Source: Metridium senile (Eukaryota; Cnidaria; Anthozoa; Actiniaria; Metridiidae). From it: a stretch of DNA of 64,000 nucleotides. Position numbers and translations under genes: made by a program. How positions within the stretch are numbered: position 1 is the first letter of the stretch; the number at the start of each line of letters is the position of its first letter. Under the pieces are notes generated by a model. The model was not told where the DNA came from and searched no databases. It saw only the letters and a program-made list of their open reading frames with translations. Shown piece by piece: positions 58,597 through 64,000 of this stretch. Location of the stretch: contig OX459104.1 of the NCBI GenBank assembly GCA_949775045.1, positions 11,455,655 to 11,519,654 of the forward strand. The letters run 5' to 3'.

Positions 58597-58670
58597 ACCG
58601 GATAGCATAGTGGTAAGTGAATGGACTGTAAGATGCGAAGGGTTGAGGGTTCGAGGCTCAGTAGGGTCAA
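58597..58670 (+). ncRNA. tRNA-like sequence with pol III A and B boxes (likely SINE head or tRNA relic)
   Basis: A box TAGCATAGTGG at 58603-58613 and B box GGTTCGAGGCT at 58648-58658, with normal tRNA spacing. GGACTGTAAGA in the anticodon position resembles a Tyr (GTA) anticodon arm. Acceptor and anticodon stems do not pair cleanly, so a working tRNA is unlikely and a SINE head or pseudogene is favoured. Confidence 0.5.
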
Positions 58671-59884
58671 TTCGTAAGATTTCCTTTGCGTTTTTTAAAG
58701 GTTAAAATAGTCAATTCCTTAAGTTTTAAGACTTTAAGACTTCTAGTGTGTGTCTAAAATCTCAAATAAATGTGCATTGAATTTCAAAATTTCAAAACTC
58801 TCAAATATGTGTGTATATGACTAACTTGGCAAAAATACCTGATGCAGGTCTTAAATTCAAAATTAAAAACCTCTCCCGGGTCTTCCCCTGAAATTCAAAA
58901 CCTACATTAAACAATGGAAATAGGGTGTGGTTAGTTTTTAAATAATATTAAACAAGACATTTATATATCCACAGTTCTAAAGATGCTGCATGTATTGCCT
59001 TTAATAATAATATTGATGCATGTAGAGGGTTTTGCATTGAAAGAGATTATTAGTGTTGTGACAGGGAAACACGTCTGGGCAAGCTGTAAGAACTTTCTTG
59101 CTATTATAAAAATAGCCAAATTTGACTTTCACAAATTTGCCTAAACACAATGTATTTTACAAAATATAATTTTTTGCTAATTCTTTCAAGGTGTCTTTAT
59201 TAATACATTATCTTCTTGTCTTGAAAGTATATACCAGATATTTTTGTGTGTACTTGTTGAAAATGAACTTTTCTTTTCTACCTCAATCTTTTGAATTCTT
59301 AGAAAACATGCTGATATGCACACATGTACACTTGCAGATGTTTTCCCCTAGCACTAGTGACACACATTGTTTTCTTGTTTAGTTCCTATTTTGAAGAGAA
59401 TAATAATTTCTCATCAAATTAATTCATTTTGAAAATACATTGAATGTGTTCTGGAATAGACAGTTCATAATGTTAACACCTCGTTATCTGTGGTAAATAT
59501 TTTTTTTCATCATAGGAGGGGATGGATGAGGAATGAATGTCTAATATACATCTATATATATCAATACATTTTTATAAAATATTATTATTATCATATACCT
59601 CTATTCGTCACTATTTGCAACTATTCGGGGTTTTATTATATCACATACCGAATAAAACAGATCGCGACGTCTCTTGTGCCGCCTACATCAAACAAACCTC
59701 ATCTGACAATCGATAGTTCTGGACAATGTCAAATACTTTTTCAAGACAGACAGTGGTAGATAAGCCAGCGTGCCCTATACATAGCGTTCTTGTTCGCTGG
59801 ATTTTGTACTCAAGCACATTACCGCTAACTGAACTCTGTCATACTTCAGATAACATACGTCCAAAATAAAATTAAACAATAAAG
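58671..59884. other. Intergenic, no gene recognised
   Basis: AT-rich. It may include the tail of a SINE and, near 59830-59884, the leader of the CUT-homeobox gene. Confidence 0.45.
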
Positions 59885-61292
59885 ATGGCTAGCAATTCAC
59901 TAAAGGTATGCGATGTACTAACAGGTTTGGCGTTCTAAATTGTTTTTGTTTTTTAAAAGTCTCATTCTCAATTCAACTAGTTCATAGTCACTATAAAATA
60001 AGAACAGGAACACGAATTCCGCACATACGTGCAACAACTGGGAGGAAATGTTGTTCTAGGTAAATATGTTTTTAATACTTTACTTTTGCATACTTGCTTC
60101 TGATGATCTTTATATATGCTCAACTAATACTATATCATGGTTTATGTACTAGATTCTGCTCATAGACTCGACCAGGCTGCCACTATGGCCTTTGCTGCAT
60201 CCCCTAGACCCGCCACGCAGGCAAACCAGCCAGAAACGCCGACAGAACTTACGGGCAGATTGCGCAATTGGTTGTGCAGCAACCAAATACCCATTGCAAC
60301 TTTTGCCAAGGAGATTCTTAAGCGTAGCCAGGGTACCGTGTCGAGCCTGTGGGCTCATCCCCCAACTACCTTTCCAGTTGGGGCTGGAAAGGAAGTTTGG
60401 GATAGAATGAAGGCCTTCATGGAGTCGGAATACGAGAAGAAAGAACTTGCAGGTACTATTTTTTTTTTTTTCAAGCTGTCAAAATATTAAATGAAATGAA
60501 TGGAATTAGCGCTTTCTCTCCTCTTCTACTCTCTCGTCTTGTTACATTCTAACGCGGTTTCACGTATAGGCGATAAATAAAATTTGAATTACTAGTTTAT
60601 TTGATATTTCAGGGCTTAATAGGACAAGACCAAGTCGTTCCGATGGCGACAGGAGATCTGCAAATTCAAAGCCCAGGAAAGTGTAAGACAAGGGAGAGTT
60701 GGCCTCCCTTGATGCAGTATTTAGAGCAAGCCAAGGAAGCCCACCCCTCTTGTGATAGAGCGAATGGCTTGGACCATGCGCGTAGATAAATCTCAGGTAA
60801 TTTTATACTAACCTTTTGGTTTATATTTAATTATATTGTTGAACTCATCTAAGAACTATCCCGCTTTAATTTGATGGCTGTTTTCGGTGCTATGCCTCCT
60901 GACCACCCAGTTAGCCTGCGAACTCTTACAAAGCGTAAAGTGACACAACATGCCTCACAATAAATACTTCTTTGAAAATTGTCTTTAGAACTTATGCCTG
61001 AAATACTAAAGATTTTAGCTCTTCACTGATGTAACATATATTCTTGTGAGGAGCACAAAAAACTGTTTCACAATGAAGTAGCGCGAATAGGAGAATAAAA
61101 TACAACATTGTGTTCATGAGTGTTGGTTCAACTAAATAAGCTGTCACAACTTCCATATACTGATCAAATGACGCTCTTGCGCTATTTTGTTTGTTACAGG
61201 TCAGCAATTGGTTCCAGAACCACAGGCGGCTTGTTAAGCAAGGACTGTACAAGCCAGGGCAGTATAGTCCTGAGACCGGAACAGAGTAATTC
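59885..61292 (+). pseudogene. CUT-class homeobox gene, damaged in the homeodomain
   Basis: Exons 59885-59905 (MASNSLK), 60008-60059, 60153-60452, 60613-60798 and 61200-61292. The first joins agree in phase. Exon 3 encodes a CUT DNA-binding domain (LTGRLRNWLCSNQIPIATFA, KEILKRSQGTVSSLWAHPPT). Exon 4 starts GLNRTRPSRSDGDRRSANSK in the correct phase. The homeodomain then needs two frame changes: helix 1 (PPLMQYLEQAKEAHP) in a second frame, helix 2 (LVIERMAWTMRVDKSQ) in a third. The last frame joins exon 5, whose recognition helix reads VSNWFQNHRRLVKQGLY before a stop. CUT-homeobox proteins are nuclear transcription factors (ONECUT, SATB and CUX classes). I cannot assign the class. The two shifts mean a pseudogene or sequence errors. 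Confidence 0.68.
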
Positions 61293-62696
61293 ACAAAAAT
61301 TAATATAATATAAAAAACTTTCACTCTCCCTTTTAATCATACTTCTTACATGCTACAATCATTGTCAAAAGTAGTTGGCACGATTTTAGTATTTTATCTC
61401 TTAGTGACTACTTCATTTATTTTAAGTATAAAAAATTTCCCCCCCTCCCCCCCACATCAATGTTGCTGTGAAATGATAGCGTATTGACAGCCACACAAGC
61501 ACCAAACAATGACTCCCTCCTCAACATTGCGAAGGGGGGTAGGGGGAGAAGTAGAATTTCAGCAGTGCTAAAATTACTTTATCACATTCGTGCCAACACT
61601 TTTGTCAATGATTGTAGGTCGCGGTCAGACTTGCGCTTTTGCTTTGCTTTGAGCGAGCTTGCTTGTGACAACTTTAAGCCAATTACTATCGTTTACTTAG
61701 AACAGATAAAACGTGGTACAGAATAAGCATAAATGCTGCTGCGGTTCTTTTGAAAATTCTAGTATTTCTGATCAGATTTCAAGAAAGCGTGGATAAGTGA
61801 GTGTTATCGGTCACACTGGCAAATGAGCTAGAAATGCGCCAAGTAAACAGAAGCAAGCAAAGCCCTAGCGCTAGTCTGACCGCGACCTTCGATCATTGCT
61901 TGTTCCTGTATGACCAATGATCACAATTACAATATTTCCTGTTCCAACCCTGGCATGCCTATTTTAATATACTCTGACATGTTCAATATCCATAGTAATT
62001 CACTTGAAAGTTATGGATATAACATAAAATTGTATACCATATGTTTTGTTATTAAACAATGTTGAACAACGTTTCACCTTCGTGTGTGGCTATTTCTGTT
62101 AAAGAACTTGCGCTTCTAATCGCTTATCAGCTTAACCAGATAAGCCGGATATATTGAGATAGTTGATGGGGATGTTTAAGGGGTGCTCCATTAGATTTTT
62201 GAGTGTGGGGGAAAGGGGGGGGGGGGGGGGGGGGGGGGGGGGTTGGTGAAGATTTGAAAAAACATTAGTGCAAGATAAATTCCAAGAACAATAATTCTTG
62301 CTTGGACTTTGAGTAAAAAAAAAATGATGATTTAAAAAAAAAATTGTGCATCACTTTTATCCCCCAAACTATTTTCTTTCCAAAAATTCTTGCACCAACC
62401 AATATAACTCACTTTCTATCTAGAAGGAAAAGGGTTTCGAAAATGCCGAAGTCTCACAACAGAGTTACTATTGAGTGGCCTGGGTCACATGACCCCATTT
62501 CCCTTCAAGCAGATAAATTATATTTCTAAATTTCAGTGCAGATCACCTATCATAAAACCTTGGAACATTATGGGAAGATGTACATATTGTTTTATGAAGT
62601 TTTATGTCATACCCTATATTGTCATAAAAAGTGGCTGTTTGAAAACAGTTATGCATAAGCAACAGATTATATAGATTTGACGAAATCATCGAAGAA
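61293..62696. other. Intergenic; homopolymer G tract at about 62214-62242
   Basis: No exon recognised. CGGTCAGACT occurs at about 61622, and its reverse complement AGTCTGACCGCGACC at about 61874. They may bound a ~260-bp insertion. A near-pure run of about 25-29 G lies near 62214. The start of the next decayed element-X copy should lie before 62697, but no CTCA...GTTAAGGC terminus was seen. Confidence 0.45.
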
Positions 62697-63974
62697 ATGC
62701 TCAAGTATAGTTACAAATATAACATCAAAACCATTGGCATTACACAAGAACGATTCGAATCTTCAATTGAAAAAAAAAAAGAATTCATAACAGAAGGAAG
62801 AAAGATACCACTGACAGAAATAAGAGAACAAATGCTTCAAAAACAAGAGCCATATCTAAGAAAGCTAACAGACCAGCAGTATTATGCCCTCACACGAGAC
62901 GAGCTCAGGCAAAGACTTAAAGAACTTCATGAACTGAAGGAAGATTTGAGTGTGAATGAAATGAGAGACAAGTTGAAGGAAATGGAAAGAAACAGATCAT
63001 TACTTGTTTGGCTGGACAATTCCACAGTAGCTAACCATGGCTATTTAGTTTGAATGATAACCTGTCTCTACGACCCTGCAGTATTCTACACAGACAAGGA
63101 GTATAGAATCTTAACAGAAAAAACGGTCAACATCCAAAAAGTCATCGAGCAGCCAGAAATTCACTTCATTGCACGAAGTGGTAGTTCAGACGAAGAACAG
63201 ATGTTGTACACTGACACAAGACTTCAGTGCATCCAAGAACTGGACAGAAGTATTTCAATAAACTCTGTCCCATACTATGACATCATGAGATTTTCCCATG
63301 GAGACAGTCCACAAAGAGCCTGTGAGGCAGGTCAACAAAAGGGTGGTCATTACTTCTGTGCCACATGTGGTATCCACTCAGTCATGGTAAATGATATAGA
63401 CCACGCTCTCAGCTGCAAGGTAGAAGAAGAAGAAGAAGAAGAAGAAGAAGTTGTAATCGATATGTATCCCAAACCTGATGACATCGTCAGCTTTGAAATT
63501 GAAGACGGCATTTTACCATCACCACCAAATGAAAACAACAACTTCAGTGACTCTGTTTCAAAGCAGACACATTACATGTCCTCTTCTTATGAAACAATAG
63601 ATACTACATGTAATATTGCAATGTTAAAAACTAGCATTGGAAAAGCACTTAAAGTTGTAATTGGTTGCACAGAGGAAGTACAAAGTTTAGACAATCAACA
63701 TTATAATCTGAAACAAATAACCAAACATAACAAAAGAGACAGACATTTGGAACAAAAATATGAAGAAGCTCTTGCAAACATGCAAGTTAAAGTTTTGAGA
63801 GAAAAGTCAGCAGCAGAAAAAAAGCTTAAAGTATGGGAGAGAGAATATGTCATAAATCATGATCTTAAAGCTCCATCACTAGATGACATGAAAAAAGACA
63901 ATGACAGTTCTGTCTTATTGAAGCAGATAAAACATGCTGATGCAATGTTGAGAAAGTGGAAAATCAAATTTTAA
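62697..63974 (+). pseudogene. Internally deleted copy of the element X large protein
   Basis: Collinear with the 41303 protein: EGRKIPLTEIREQMLQKQEP, then LLVWLDNSTVANHGYLV, an in-frame TGA at 63051-63053, then ARSGSSDEEQMLYTDTRLQC, MRFSHGDSPQRACEAGQQKG and HYFCATCGIHS. Right after the Cys/His cluster a GAA repeat (63423-63450) leads directly to the acidic C-terminal part and the end motif (KVWEREYVINHDLKAPSLDD), stopping at 63974. The SAP-like, EPMHD and NAENEER segments (about 500 residues) are absent. The reading frame is open after the stop, so the internal deletion was in frame. Lacking the third acidic residue, it cannot be an autonomous transposase. No kinase is seen before the window ends. 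Confidence 0.78.
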
Positions 63975-64000
63975 GAATCAGATGATTATTCTTTTAAAAT

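Noticed and set aside
62214..62242. G homopolymer as a functional signal
   Set aside because: Most likely a simple-sequence expansion or sequencing-length artefact. Nothing ties it to a gene.

Overview
The window reads as metazoan nuclear DNA: AT-rich, with intron-containing genes (GT..AG junctions that join reading frames), many short inverted-repeat insertions and several classes of animal transposon. Crypton-like tyrosine recombinase, THAP/DDE transposase, BEL/Pao retroelement, HECT and CUT-homeobox sequences side by side suggest an early-branching animal such as a cnidarian or sponge. That placement is inference from family knowledge. No bacterial operon, rRNA or CRISPR array is seen.

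Layout: 0-8.5 kb holds a ~90-bp tandem repeat and two arrays of one 10-bp minisatellite in opposite orientations. Between the arrays lies a broken plus-strand gene that resembles DUF927. 8.9-10.3 kb is a decayed protein-kinase gene. 11.48-18.27 kb is one nearly intact DNA transposon with ~98-bp terminal inverted repeats. It carries a five-exon THAP + DDE transposase on the plus strand, and a convergent nine-exon gene on the minus strand encoding SAP-like, SWIM, YqaJ-nuclease and Ulp1/C48-protease parts. 19.1-28.7 kb holds a truncated Mutator-like transposase exon and a long multi-exon gene ending in a second C48 protease. 29.3-34.66 kb is a decayed kinase + large-protein element that abuts a BEL/Pao remnant (34.67-37.34 kb). 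39.1-40.2 kb is a Crypton-like recombinase gene whose last part lies at 51.1 kb. It is split by a 10,857-bp element (40228-51084). 52.4-58.1 kb is a HECT-ligase gene interrupted by an MBD-bearing transposase pseudogene. 59.9-61.3 kb is a damaged CUT-homeobox gene. The window ends in another partial copy of the large protein.

The main discovery candidate is the 40228-51084 element, called element X here. It has matching ends (CTCACGGTAGTTAAGGC...), a probable TT target duplication, and two apparently intact spliced genes: a ~1,297-aa protein that looks like a transposase (HTH-like segment, candidate D/D/E residues, Cys/His cluster, SAP-like motif) and a 337-aa protein kinase with a basic coiled-coil N-terminus. 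Kinase and/or large-protein relatives recur at 8.9, 29.3 and 62.7 kb. The 29-34 kb copy ends with the same terminal motif, again followed by TT. I know of no described DNA-transposon superfamily that carries its own kinase, but no database search was possible here.

Most other genes carry frameshifts or stops. The two transposons at 11.5 and 40.2 kb stand out as young.
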